The notes below the pieces were generated by a model that was not told where the DNA came from, did not search any database, and was given only the letters and a program-made list of their open reading frames with translations. From positions 1 through 47,820 of the forward strand of contig NZ_SRSG01000014.1 in assembly GCF_005543295.1 (NCBI RefSeq): a DNA stretch of 47,820 bases. Reading direction: 5' to 3'. Position numbers and translations under genes: made by a program. Positions 7,925 through 16,575 of the stretch are shown piece by piece (the first letter of the stretch is position 1; the number at the start of each line of letters is the position of its first letter). The stretch is from Halalkalirubrum salinum (lineage in GTDB: Archaea > Halobacteriota > Halobacteria > Halobacteriales > Haloferacaceae).

Positions 7925-8533
7925 CTACCGGCCGAAGCGGCGCTGACGGTTCTTGTAATCGAGAATCGCTCGCAGATAATCGCGTTTGCGGAGGTCTCGC
8001 CAGTTGACGTCAGTGAAGTACAGCTCGGAGTATACCGACTGCCAGATCATAAAGTCCGAAAGCCGCTCGGCACCGGTTTTAATGAGTAGATCAGGATCGT
8101 CCGGAAAGACCAGCCGATCGGCGATCGTCTCGTCGTCGATATCTGTAGTGGTAAGCTCACCAGCTTCAACATCCGCAGCGATCCGAGCAACTGCGGCCGC
8201 AAATTCGTGTTTCCCACCGAGGCCAATATTCACCCGGATCGGCGTATCTGCTGGGTCAGTGTCGTCGGGGCCACGAATTGCGATCGCTTCTGTCGCGTCA
8301 ACTGCGGCAAGCTGTCGACGAAGTGTTGGAATAACGGCCTCGTCGAGCACACTCACAGAGATCGTGACGCGCGAAGAGCCGTATTCGAAAACCCAACCGA
8401 GTAAGGACTCGAGGGTCGAATATGCGCCTTTTTCCAACAGATCGCGTTCAGTGAGAACAATTGCCACGTGTTCGGGCGGTGGGGCGTCGTGTCGAGTAAC
8501 CCGAATGCCAAGATATGTATCGTACAGCCGCAC
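7925..8533 (-). CDS. non-catalytic cis-prenyltransferase partner subunit (NgBR/Nus1-like)
   Basis: A 202-aa UppS-family protein. The core aligns with UppS (HVAIVLTERD at 22-31; SDFMIWQSVYSELYFTDVNW near the C-terminus), but the catalytic D-G-N is replaced by T28-E29-R30, and the STENF loop by SVSVLDE. It ends exactly in R199-F-G-R202. From memory this is the terminal RxG plus basic residue arrangement of human NgBR (R290-L-G-K293), which completes the active site of the catalytic subunit. It is therefore probably the accessory half of a heterodimer with the neighbouring UppS. The start is a GTG at 8533, divergent from the DUF92 gene. It could instead be an independent or inactive homolog. Confidence 0.85.
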   Translation of the reverse strand: MRLYDTYLGIRVTRHDAPPPEHVAIVLTERDLLEKGAYSTLESLLGWVFEYGSSRVTISVSVLDEAVIPTLRRQLAAVDATEAIAIRGPDDTDPADTPIRVNIGLGGKHEFAAAVARIAADVEAGELTTTDIDDETIADRLVFPDDPDLLIKTGAERLSDFMIWQSVYSELYFTDVNWRDLRKRDYLRAILDYKNRQRRFGR

Positions 8534-8580
8534 TGGCGGACCAACGCGGCGGACCCGAATAACAGCTTCGACGATGTCGG

Positions 8581-8590
8581 GAATATTAAG
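8581..8590 (+). promoter_or_regulatory. probable TATA box of the DUF92 gene
   Basis: GAATATTAAG is the only AT-rich block between the two divergent genes. It lies about 29 nt before the GTG at 8615 and supports that start. Confidence 0.45.
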
Positions 8591-8614
8591 TACGCGACGG
8601 CGATATCCGAGAGT

Positions 8615-9934
8615 GTGACCGGACGGCTCCGACGGGCAACGGCGTTTGCAGCGATCGGCTCGCTGACAATAGCCGCGCCGTCGCTCGGACTCGTGAGTGC
8701 GGTTCCGTTCGCTGTGATCGCACTCGTGGCCGTATTCGTCGTCTCTTCAGGACCGGTGTTTGAGCTGTTCGCCCGGCCTACCGATCGAGAATCCGGACAG
8801 CTCTATGGGCTCGCTGGCTTTGCGTTTGCGGCTGCAGCGCTCACAATACTCGCAACAGCACCCCGATCGTCGATGCCAGATGCCGTCCTCGTGGCAACCG
8901 TCGTCGCAATTAGTGCCGGCCAGGTCGGCAGCGAGCTCTGTCACCAGTGGACGGATGATGAACTGATTCGCGTCGGCGGCTTCGTCGGCGGGGGAACCGC
9001 AGCAGCAATGCTCGCCCAAGGGCTTGTTGCGCTTCAACTCGGAACGCCGATCGACCCTGCACGCTTCGGCTTTCTCGGCGTCATTGCCTCGCTCATCGCC
9101 GCGATCATCAGACAGTTGTTGTACGAACGCGACGATCCAGTTGTCGTGATCACGACGGGGCTGCTCCTGTGGGGGGCCGCGGCACTCGTCTCGTCGCACG
9201 ATCCGGTGTACCTCCTCAGCGCATTGATCGTGACTGGTGCACTGGGATATGTCTCGTACGCACTAGGGACGGCATCAATAGCCGGCGCGCTGACAGGGGT
9301 CCTCCTCGGACTCGTGACGATCGTCTACGGCGGATTCGGCTGGTTCGCCGTGCTCATCACGTTTTATGGAACGGGCGCACTCGCCTCGAAGTTCCGGTAT
9401 GAAAAAAAGTACGAACGCGGCGTCGCCGAAGACAACGACGGCGCACGCGGCACCGGAAACGTGTTAGGAAATTCGACGGTTGCGCTCGTCGCCGTACTCG
9501 GATTTGCGGCCGCAGACGGCATGGAGGTCTCGACGATAGTGTTCGTTGTTGCGTTCTCAGGGTCGCTCGCGACAGCGCTCGGCGATACGCTGTCGAGCGA
9601 AATTGGTGGCCTCTTCGATACACCGCGACTCATTACGACCCTCGAGCAGGTTGAGCCAGGGACCGATGGCGCGATCACGTGGCAGGGAGAAGTCGCCGGG
9701 CTGGCCGGCTGTGTGGCGATCGGTGCGGTTTCGGCAATCGCATTGCCTGTCACAAATGGGCCGCTGACGGCGGCGGCGATCGCGATCGGCGGCGTAGTCG
9801 GCATTACAGTTGACAGTATTCTCGGGGCAACCGTCGAGGGCGGTCGGATCGGCAATCAGGGCGTGAACTTTCTCGCCACTGTGGGAGGTGCAGTTGGGGC
9901 GATCACAGCGGCGATCGGACTCGGACTGACGTAA
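8615..9934 (+). CDS. DUF92 membrane protein (VTE6-like, possible prenyl-phosphate kinase)
   Basis: This polytopic protein of about 439 aa has the DUF92 signature in its C-terminal half: a small-residue-rich helix, SLATALGDTLSSEIGGLF, then TTLEQVEPGTDGAITWQGE and a closing NFLATVGGAVGA helix. The N-terminal half carries extra predicted helices. The plant member VTE6 is known as a phytyl-phosphate kinase, so archaeal copies may phosphorylate or recycle prenyl alcohol phosphates. I start it at GTG 8615 (V-T-G-R-L-R-R), which has a TATA-like block upstream; the longer open frame runs into the neighbouring gene. Its place beside two cis-prenyltransferase genes fits polyprenol metabolism. The exact reaction is unproven. 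Confidence 0.85.
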   Translation: MTGRLRRATAFAAIGSLTIAAPSLGLVSAVPFAVIALVAVFVVSSGPVFELFARPTDRESGQLYGLAGFAFAAAALTILATAPRSSMPDAVLVATVVAISAGQVGSELCHQWTDDELIRVGGFVGGGTAAAMLAQGLVALQLGTPIDPARFGFLGVIASLIAAIIRQLLYERDDPVVVITTGLLLWGAAALVSSHDPVYLLSALIVTGALGYVSYALGTASIAGALTGVLLGLVTIVYGGFGWFAVLITFYGTGALASKFRYEKKYERGVAEDNDGARGTGNVLGNSTVALVAVLGFAAADGMEVSTIVFVVAFSGSLATALGDTLSSEIGGLFDTPRLITTLEQVEPGTDGAITWQGEVAGLAGCVAIGAVSAIALPVTNGPLTAAAIAIGGVVGITVDSILGATVEGGRIGNQGVNFLATVGGAVGAITAAIGLGLT

Positions 9935-9936
9935 AC

Positions 9937-11589
9937 TCAGGCGGCTTGCATGAGCTGATCGGCAGTCAACACTCGGGTCGCGATCGGTTTTTTCACGAAT
10001 TCACCGCGGGCGGTCCCGATCACTGTTTTGACCCCTCGTTGGGCTGTGAGGTCCAAGAGTCGTTGGGTAACCGTGCCGTCGAGCACGATTGTCTCTGGAA
10101 CGACATCGCTGGATTCGAGCGCAGCAAAACAGTCATCCACAGGGACCGTTTCGATCGGCTCGCCGTCGGCTCGCAAAAATCGGGCAGTTTCGGAGTCCGC
10201 AACAACCTCGCTGACGTGCTCTCTGAGCGTCATCGGCGGGACTGACTCATCGGTTGCGTCCGGCTCACGCGTCCCTGTAGCAGATTCCGCGTCGTCTGTA
10301 GTAGGAGTGGATTTCGCGTCGTCTGTAGTAGGAGTGGATTTCGCGTCGTCTGTAGTAGGTGTGGATTCCGCGTCGTCTGTGGTGGGTGCTTGCGTATCCG
10401 TAGCCACGTCTTCGGGATCTACCGCTGGGACGGCACCGCCAGTAGCCTCCGGGCCGAGCGGAGCGTCCACTGATGGATTCGGTTCAACAGCCGTCTCACC
10501 GGATGATTGACGGTTCGCAGATGACGGTTTTGTGGTGTTTGCAGAAACAGCGGCCTCAGCACTGCCAGCGTTGGTCGCTTCGGGATGTTCAGTGTCTTTA
10601 ACCGCGGCGTCGACTGCGAGATCTTCAGATGGCTCGTTCGGAACGACGTCTACGGCAACAGAAATATCTTCGTCGGTCGCAGTGCCGTCCGTATGGGTCG
10701 CACTCGGGTTACTCTTCGAGTGCGACCCGTTTCGAGGGCCCGCAGCACCCTTGTGTCCGGACATAGCCGCCCTGATATCAGACTCGTCGGCGAGCAGATC
10801 GAACGGCACCTTCTCGCGGAGTGCGGCTAACACTGCAGTCCGGTCGAGATCTTCAACAGAGCTGCCAGGCGGGGCGAAGGCGACATAGTCGACCGATCCA
10901 ACTTGGGCGAGTTCCTTGAGGATGAGTTCGCCGCCGCGATCGCCGTCGAGGAACGCCGTTACCGTGCGCTCTTCGGTGAGGTCAGCGACGGACTCGGGGA
11001 CATTCGTCCCCTCGACGCCGATCGCGTTCTTGATGCCGTATTTTAACAGCTGTAACACGTCTGCGCGCCCTTCGACGATGACGATCGCATCAGAGTCGAC
11101 AACCCGCGGCCCCGCGGGGAGTCCCTCGTACTCGGTAATATCCTCGACACGTGCGGATCGGCGAACCTCCGCGAGTAACTCCTCCGAAGACATGATACTC
11201 TCGTCGAAGCCCTCCGCGAGCAGCTCCTTGGCTCGATCGACGACGTCACGGCGCTTTGCCGCTCGAACGTCTTCGATCTCCGATACTTCAAGCTGTGCTC
11301 GGCACGGGCCGACCCGTGTGATCGTTTCGAGGGCTGCGCCAAGGATCGCCGTTTCGGCCTTATCCAGACTCGTCGCAATCGTGAGTTCGCCGAAAGACTG
11401 GCCGTTTTCGGAGTCGATCGAGACATCGATCCGACCGACTTTTGAAGACTGTTGGAGATCCCGCAGGTCAAGTTCGTCGCCGAGTAGTCCCTCCGTCTGT
11501 CCGAACACCGCGCCGACGACGTCGCTTCGTTCGACGACGCCCTCGGCGGCGATCCGAGCGTGAATGAGATATTTGGTTGTATCGTCCAT
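9937..11589 (-). CDS. dnaG: archaeal DnaG primase-like protein
   Basis: A 550-aa archaeal DnaG. The N-terminal region (1-160) precedes a TOPRIM domain with E173 in IVIVEGRADVL and D215-G-D-R-G-G. The C-terminal block (about 453-550) is also conserved. Archaeal DnaG proteins bind the exosome (with Csl4/Rrp4) and can synthesise RNA primers. Between TOPRIM and the C-terminal block lies a low-complexity Thr/Ser/Asp/Ala-rich linker of about 175 aa (275-452) with a nine-residue repeat. It converges with the DUF92 gene, two bases apart. A minus-strand reading of the AT-rich block at 11665-11675 would give a leader of roughly 55 nt. Confidence 0.95.
   Translation of the reverse strand: MDDTTKYLIHARIAAEGVVERSDVVGAVFGQTEGLLGDELDLRDLQQSSKVGRIDVSIDSENGQSFGELTIATSLDKAETAILGAALETITRVGPCRAQLEVSEIEDVRAAKRRDVVDRAKELLAEGFDESIMSSEELLAEVRRSARVEDITEYEGLPAGPRVVDSDAIVIVEGRADVLQLLKYGIKNAIGVEGTNVPESVADLTEERTVTAFLDGDRGGELILKELAQVGSVDYVAFAPPGSSVEDLDRTAVLAALREKVPFDLLADESDIRAAMSGHKGAAGPRNGSHSKSNPSATHTDGTATDEDISVAVDVVPNEPSEDLAVDAAVKDTEHPEATNAGSAEAAVSANTTKPSSANRQSSGETAVEPNPSVDAPLGPEATGGAVPAVDPEDVATDTQAPTTDDAESTPTTDDAKSTPTTDDAKSTPTTDDAESATGTREPDATDESVPPMTLREHVSEVVADSETARFLRADGEPIETVPVDDCFAALESSDVVPETIVLDGTVTQRLLDLTAQRGVKTVIGTARGEFVKKPIATRVLTADQLMQAA
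10289..10392 (-). repeat. 27-bp tandem repeat inside dnaG
   Basis: Just under four copies of a 27-bp unit encode the nine-residue repeat T-T-D-D-A-(K/E)-S-T-P at about residues 403-436. Copies 1 to 3 differ at only a few positions and the fourth is partial and more diverged. The array lies in the flexible linker and is in frame, so copy-number changes would be tolerated. Confidence 0.9.
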
Positions 11590-11666
11590 GTGTTGTGAAA
11601 CCTCGTGATGATGATGGTGAGATGCTGTCCACGTGATGCGATCGACAGTGTCGATCGCCCGGACGT

Positions 11667-11674
11667 TTTATATA
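11667..11674 (+). promoter_or_regulatory. box A promoter element TTTATATA
   Basis: A perfect archaeal box A, TTTATATA, centred about 26 nt before position 11697, where the foldable GC-rich stretch begins. The block is nearly symmetric (ATATAAA on the other strand), so it could also serve dnaG on the minus strand. Confidence 0.55.
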
Positions 11675-11696
11675 CTTGTCCAGTCGGCAAATAGCT

Positions 11697-11770
11697 GTCG
11701 CAGTGACCCGCCTCGGGGTCGAGCCCCGAGGCACTCGGCCTGCCCCGCCTGTAGATAGTTGCCACTGCGA
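11697..11770 (+). ncRNA. candidate small structured RNA upstream of dnaG
   Basis: A stretch of about 74 nt, roughly 72% GC, inside an AT-rich intergenic region. An 8-bp closing stem pairs TCGCAGTG at 11698-11705 with CACTGCGA at 11763-11770. An internal hairpin has a perfect 9-bp stem (11710-11718 with 11724-11732) and a five-base loop. A box A sits at the right distance for transcription to begin at the closing stem. It is not a tRNA: no T-arm precedes the 3' strand of the stem. No C/D boxes or convincing H/ACA tail were found on this strand. No protein is encoded. Alternatives are a regulatory leader or a chance inverted repeat. Confidence 0.4.
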
Positions 11771-11931
11771 ATCTCCGGTCGATTACGAATTGGTCTGGTT
11801 AGTTGATCCCGGAATCAACGGTATATATTTGGAACCCCCATCGATCGTTTTGAAGAAAAATTTTCATCGATAAATTATATCGTTGATAAATAGCAATATT
11901 TAGGTAGAACCGTCTACTATTTGCTGGTGAT

Positions 11932-12147
11932 ATGGGTTATCGAATGACCGATGTACTGTGGATCGCCGTCTTTGCGATCCTCGTCGCGTTCGCGGTCCCG
12001 TGGTTTCTCTGGGGAGACGCGACCGTGATCGCCGGGCTGCCGGTGTGGTTGTGGTGGCACATCGGCTGGATGGCTGTCGCGAGCGTCGTCTTCTGGGCAT
12101 TCACGAACCGTGCGTGGGATCGCGGTATGGGGGTGAAACATGGCTGA
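11932..12147 (+). CDS. DUF3311 small membrane protein
   Basis: This 71-aa protein has two predicted helices separated by a loop (WFLWGDATVIAGLPVWLWWHIGW), the pattern of DUF3311 proteins that accompany sodium:solute symporters. Its 3' end overlaps the symporter gene by 8 bp, so the two are cotranscribed. It is probably an accessory subunit needed for symporter assembly, as proposed for similar small partners. The start is ambiguous: ATG 11932 has a GGTGA only one base before it, while ATG 11944 (M-T-D-V-L-W) has that motif 13 nt upstream. Confidence 0.85.
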   Translation: MGYRMTDVLWIAVFAILVAFAVPWFLWGDATVIAGLPVWLWWHIGWMAVASVVFWAFTNRAWDRGMGVKHG

Positions 12148-13642
12148 ACTGGCCGTCCAGGTCGGCGTTATCCTGGGCTATCTACTCGTTGCGTTGATTG
12201 TCGGCGTCGTCGCCTATCGCGTCACCACGAACGCCGCCGAGGATTACTACCTCGCTGGGCGATCGATCGGAACCGTCGTATTGCTGTTTACGACGTTCGC
12301 GACACTGCTGTCGGCGTTTACGTTCTTCGGCGGCCCCAACGTCGCCTACGCGGCGGGCCCCGAGTGGATCCTCGTCATGGGCGTCATGGACGGTGTGCTT
12401 TTTGCCATCCTGTGGTACGTTCTCGGGTACAAGCAGTGGCTCGTCGGCCGCAAGCACGGCTACGTAACGCTTGGGGAGATGCTGGGCGATCGATTCGGGT
12501 CAACGCTGCTCCGCGGGACGGTTGCCGGGATCAGTCTCCTGTGGCTGTTCCCCTATGTCATGCTTCAGCAGATGGGAGCAGGCGAAGCGCTGGTTGGACT
12601 GACAAACGGCGCGATTCCCTACTGGGCGGGCGCGGCGCTCATCACACTATTCATGATACTCTACGTGACAGTCGCCGGGATGCGCGGCGTCGCCTGGACG
12701 GACACGATCCAGGGACTGTTCATGCTGTCAGTCATCTGGATCGCCGTCGTCTGGGTACTCTCGTCAGTTGGCGGGCTTAGCGGTGCAACAGGCGCGGTTG
12801 CGGCGTCGAACCCTGAGTTCCTCTCACTCGGTGGCGGGCTCTACACGCCGGCATACATCATCTCAACGGCGGTAGTGATCGCGTTCGGGGTAACGATGTT
12901 CCCACAGATCAACCAGCGCTTTTTTGTTGCCAAGTCCGATCGCGTGTTGAAGCGATCGTTTGCGCTGTGGCCCGTGCTCGTGATACTACTGTTCGTGCCG
13001 GCGTTCCTGCTCGGCACGTGGGCTGCGGGGCTCGGAATCTCCGTGCCGGAGGGGGCGAACGTACTTCCGGTGTTGTTGAACGAGTATACCCCGGCGTGGT
13101 TCGCTGCACTCGTGATCGCCGGCGCGATCGCCGCAATGATGTCCTCGTCGGACTCGATGTTGCTGTCCGGGTCGTCGTATTTCACCCGCGACTTGTACCG
13201 GCCGTTTATTGAGCCAAGCGTCTCTGAGAGCCGCGAGGCGACGATCGCCCGCGTCGGCGTCGCGGTCTTTGCGATCGGCGCGTTCTTTGCGAGTCTCACC
13301 CGACCGGGGACACTCATTGAGATCGGCAACACCGCCTTTGGCGGCTACGCCCAACTCGCGCTGCCGGTCATGCTCGCACTGTACTGGGACGGCGTAACGA
13401 GATCTGGGATGTTCGCGGGGATCCTCGGCAGCCAAGCGCTGTATCTCGCGCACGTGTTCGTTCCCTCGGTCCCGATCGAGATCGCAGGAACAACGGTCAC
13501 ACTGTTTGCGCGGGCCTATGCCGGCTGGGACGTTGCGCTGGCCGGAATGGTTGTCGGGCTCGTGCTCACCGTCGCGGTTTCGGCCGCGACGACGGCAACT
13601 GCAGCCGAGCGGCCCGATCGATTCGTCACCGGTGCAGACTAG
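12140..13642 (+). CDS. sodium:solute symporter family protein
   Basis: A 500-aa SSS-family transporter with about 13 predicted helices. Landmarks are the N-terminal AEDYYLAGRSIGTVVLL, the FTFFGGPNVAYAAGP segment, G-M-R-G-V-A-W-T-D at about residues 189-197, and AAMMSSSDSMLLSGSSYFTRDLY at about 333-355, which corresponds to the sodium-site helix of the family. It couples solute uptake to the sodium gradient. The substrate cannot be read from sequence; relatives carry pantothenate, proline or carboxylates. The DUF3311 partner overlaps its start. Confidence 0.93.
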   Translation: MAELAVQVGVILGYLLVALIVGVVAYRVTTNAAEDYYLAGRSIGTVVLLFTTFATLLSAFTFFGGPNVAYAAGPEWILVMGVMDGVLFAILWYVLGYKQWLVGRKHGYVTLGEMLGDRFGSTLLRGTVAGISLLWLFPYVMLQQMGAGEALVGLTNGAIPYWAGAALITLFMILYVTVAGMRGVAWTDTIQGLFMLSVIWIAVVWVLSSVGGLSGATGAVAASNPEFLSLGGGLYTPAYIISTAVVIAFGVTMFPQINQRFFVAKSDRVLKRSFALWPVLVILLFVPAFLLGTWAAGLGISVPEGANVLPVLLNEYTPAWFAALVIAGAIAAMMSSSDSMLLSGSSYFTRDLYRPFIEPSVSESREATIARVGVAVFAIGAFFASLTRPGTLIEIGNTAFGGYAQLALPVMLALYWDGVTRSGMFAGILGSQALYLAHVFVPSVPIEIAGTTVTLFARAYAGWDVALAGMVVGLVLTVAVSAATTATAAERPDRFVTGAD

Positions 13643-13752
13643 GACACAATCAACGGGGTTCGATCTGGCGGTCACAACAGCGACCACCCCCAGCACTCTC
13701 ACGTGATGGAGATTCCCGAAGGATACTATTGTGCGGACACCCTACTGAATTT

Positions 13753-14583
13753 ATGAACGAACCCGGCGTACAGGTGCTCCTTGATCAGGAAACGATCGAG
13801 TCCCGGATCGAAGACGGATCGGTCCCCGACTGGGTGAAAAAACACTTTCGGACGTTCAAACGATCGATGCTCGGCGAGCGCAACGATGCGCCGTTTCCGT
13901 GCTATTTCGGTATCGAGGTAATGAAACAGGGAGATCTATTATACACCGCAGTTGGCTCACCGACCGACAAGGAAGACCTGCTGCGATTTCGGGACACACT
14001 ACTGGAATACCTTGACACGTATCCTGGCCACGCCGATCGGGCACCCCTCGTCGCGTTCTTTCGACCGCCAGACCGAGAACTCTCAGAGGCAGCGTATCAC
14101 GAGCGGCTGTGGAACGTCCTCCAGTTTTTGCACGTCCACGATCCAGAACCATGGCCCGAGGATATCCCGACTGATCCCGACACACCGCGATGGGAGTTCT
14201 GCTTCGGTGGCGAGGCGATGTTTCCGACGTCTCGGGCGCCGTTTTACGACGATCGGATGAGCCGGTACTGTCCGATCGGCCTCGAAATCACCTTCCAGCC
14301 AAGGGCTGTTTTCGAGGGGATCACTGCCGATACTGTGGCCGGACAGCGCGCCCGCAAAGTGATTCAGGATCGACTCGAGGACTACGACGGCGTCTGTCCG
14401 CACGCGAACATCGGCGACTGGGGCGTAGAGGGCGATCGCGAGTGGCACCAGTATCTGCTCCCATCGGACGACGAGCAAGCACCAGAAACGTGTCCAATGG
14501 AACCGAGCCGTGAGCATCCAAAAGTGTCCGAGAGACTGCTCACGCCAGGCCGACAACGATCGCCGCCCGTGGAGGCCGAGTAG
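13753..14583 (+). CDS. YqcI/YcgG family protein
   Basis: A 276-aa soluble protein with the pattern of the YqcI/YcgG family: A-P-F-P-C-Y-F-G-I near the N-terminus, a middle [16 protein letters not shown], then [23 protein letters not shown] and a [10 protein letters not shown] close to the C-terminus. Three conserved cysteines and several histidines suggest metal or heme binding, but the family has no firm biochemical role. The ATG at 13753 is chosen over one 24 bases upstream because family similarity starts there. The isochorismatase-like gene follows after 16 nt, so the two probably form an operon. Confidence 0.85.
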   Translation: MNEPGVQVLLDQETIESRIEDGSVPDWVKKHFRTFKRSMLGERNDAPFPCYFGIEVMKQGDLLYTAVGSPTDKEDLLRFRDTLLEYLDTYPGHADRAPLVAFFRPPDRELSEAAYHERLWNVLQFLHVHDPEPWPEDIPTDPDTPRWEFCFGGEAMFPTSRAPFYDDRMSRYCPIGLEITFQPRAVFEGITADTVAGQRARKVIQDRLEDYDGVCPHANIGDWGVEGDREWHQYLLPSDDEQAPETCPMEPSREHPKVSERLLTPGRQRSPPVEAE

Positions 14584-14599
14584 CGTGTGCGATCGCACA

Positions 14600-15202
14600 A
14601 TGTCTGCCGGTGGCACCAGCGCCGCGTTGACACTCCCAGCAGATGCCGTCTTGGTGTTGATCGACATGCAGCGGGGATTCGACGAACCGAGGTGGGGCAC
14701 GCGGAACAACCCAGACGCCGAATTCATCGCAGCGACGCTGTTAGACGCGTGGCGCACAGCCGATCGACCCTGTGTCCACGTGAGGCACAACTCGACAGAG
14801 TCGAATTCACCACTCCGAGCAGATACCGCGGGGTTCGCGTTCAAGCCGGAAACTAAACCCGTTGACAACGAGCCTGTCTTCGAAAAACGCGTCAACAGCG
14901 CCTTCATCGGAACGGACCTGCAAGCGTGGCTGGACGACCGCGGCTACGAGCGCCTCGTAATCGTGGGGTTGACCACTGATCACTGTGTCTCGACGACAAC
15001 CCGGATGGCAGAAAATCTCGGGTACGCGCCGGTCGTGGTCTCGGATTCAACGGCAACGTTCGATCGAACGGGACCCGGCGGGGAGCACTTCGATGCGGAG
15101 ACAATTCACCGGACTGCCCTCGCCCAGCTCGACGGCGAGTTCGCGACGATCACCGATTCGGACGCGGTGCTGGCGGCGATCAGAGCACCTGAGACAACGT
15201 AG
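14600..15202 (+). CDS. isochorismatase-family cysteine hydrolase
   Basis: A 200-aa alpha/beta hydrolase of the cysteine-hydrolase family. The triad is visible as D22 ([10 protein letters not shown]), K96 (FEKRVNSAF) and the nucleophile C129 in [11 protein letters not shown]. The family includes nicotinamidases, isochorismatases and N-carbamoylsarcosine amidases. The substrate here is unknown, and the nicotinamidase metal-site histidines are not obvious. The start at 14600 is preferred; an open frame of 30 codons upstream overlaps the YqcI-like gene and has no family similarity. Confidence 0.9.
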   Translation: MSAGGTSAALTLPADAVLVLIDMQRGFDEPRWGTRNNPDAEFIAATLLDAWRTADRPCVHVRHNSTESNSPLRADTAGFAFKPETKPVDNEPVFEKRVNSAFIGTDLQAWLDDRGYERLVIVGLTTDHCVSTTTRMAENLGYAPVVVSDSTATFDRTGPGGEHFDAETIHRTALAQLDGEFATITDSDAVLAAIRAPETT

Positions 15203-15292
15203 AGCCGTATCCCACAATTGGCTACCAAGAGTGGACCCGATCAACAGGTAGCTGCGTGTTCATCGTAGGCGCAAGCGGTTCCGAAATCATGG

Positions 15293-16486
15293 TCAGATGA
15301 GCCCCGAGGCGAGACCGAAGCCCACGTAGCCGACCAAACATGAGCCGCCGAGCGCAGAGAGCCACGCCGCAGCGGTGATTGTGATCTTCCGTACGGAGAC
15401 ACCCTCGGCACCGACAACGAGGCCGCTGCCGATGACACTCGAGATGATGATGTTGTTGAGCGAAATGGGAAAACCGAGAAGAATACCAGTCTGGGTGATG
15501 CTGAATGCAGGGACAAGCGCAGCAATGGACCGGCGGATTCCGAGCTGTGAATACTCGTTGGCGACCGCCTGGATGATCCGAGGCGCACCAGTCCACCCCC
15601 CAATGAGGAGTCCGGTAGCACCAACCAGCACGACAGTTCTCGGCGTCAAAATTGCTGCGTCATCGGCAAGGACACCCAGTGGCCCGATCGCAAGCCCGAC
15701 CTGACTACCCCCGCTAGAGAAGGCGACTAGCCCCCCGAGTGCGATCAAAAACCGTCGGACTGCGACGTCGACCGACCGACTCGCCTGATAGCGGAGCACA
15801 AGGAATACTCCGGCGCCACAGACGAGGCTAGTTGTGGCCATAATGAGATCGTATGAGCCGAGGATCGTCGGGGCCGAGCCCAGCGAGCGAGAGACCATGT
15901 TGGCGATCGTCGGCCGAGTGCCGGAACCGGCGGGGAGGATCTCAAGCGTGACGTTGGCGACGACGATCCCAACGAAACCGCCTAACAGTGGAATTGCGAG
16001 CGTGTCAGGCACGCTCTCGCGGCGGAGCATCGAAGCCGTGAGATAGGCGATCGACGCGCCGGTTGGGGGAACGAGCACGCAAAAGAGCGCCAGTTCGCGG
16101 TAGGTCGCGGTAGCCGGATCGCCACCGAGTGCGAGCCCGACTCCGATGATTGCACCGGTCGTCGCGAACGCGGCAGGGATCGGATAGCTGGTGGCAACCC
16201 CAATGGCGATGAATCCGGCAGCGGTGAGCAACCCGACGGCAACGGCAAGGGGCGTCAGCGACGTGCCGAGAATGAGATCGTTCCCAACGGTCTCCGAGAC
16301 GGTTCCACCCTGGAGCATCGCGCCTGCCGCTGCGAGGGCGCCGACCAGGAGCGCTGCTCGCATCACAGAGAGTGCGCGGGCCCCGACTGCAGGAGCCAGC
16401 GGCGGTGACGTACTACTGGCACCGAGTGCCCAGGCCAGCGAGATGCTGGCAAGCAACGCGATCGTCAAAAGCGCCACCGAGGACAT
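15293..16486 (-). CDS. PiT-family inorganic phosphate permease
   Basis: A 397-aa membrane protein with about 10-11 helices and two inverted PiT-like repeats. The N-terminal signature appears as WALGASSTSPPLAPAVGAR, where typical PiT proteins have GANDVANA, and the second as G-F-P-I-S-L-N-N-I-I-I-S-S-V-I-G. The family imports phosphate with H+ or Na+. The changed first signature is seen in some haloarchaeal members but could affect specificity. The promoter area upstream is AT-rich, with a minus-strand TATA-like TTTATTGTAATA. No phoU-like partner gene is adjacent. Confidence 0.85.
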   Translation of the reverse strand: MSSVALLTIALLASISLAWALGASSTSPPLAPAVGARALSVMRAALLVGALAAAGAMLQGGTVSETVGNDLILGTSLTPLAVAVGLLTAAGFIAIGVATSYPIPAAFATTGAIIGVGLALGGDPATATYRELALFCVLVPPTGASIAYLTASMLRRESVPDTLAIPLLGGFVGIVVANVTLEILPAGSGTRPTIANMVSRSLGSAPTILGSYDLIMATTSLVCGAGVFLVLRYQASRSVDVAVRRFLIALGGLVAFSSGGSQVGLAIGPLGVLADDAAILTPRTVVLVGATGLLIGGWTGAPRIIQAVANEYSQLGIRRSIAALVPAFSITQTGILLGFPISLNNIIISSVIGSGLVVGAEGVSVRKITITAAAWLSALGGSCLVGYVGFGLASGLI

Positions 16487-16575
16487 CTATTCGTAATTTT
16501 TCGTCGTATTACAATAAATGTACATTCCAGTGCCACGGGTTCAGCGATGGACGTACGAACCGCATTCAGTGTGTG

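Noticed and set aside
10289-10392. CRISPR-like direct repeats
   Set aside because: They are in-frame coding repeats within dnaG with no spacers.
11699-11769. tRNA gene (7-bp stem, about 71 nt)
   Set aside because: The length and closing stem fit, but there is no T-arm, no D-arm pattern and no anticodon stem on either strand, so it is kept only as an unclassified RNA candidate.
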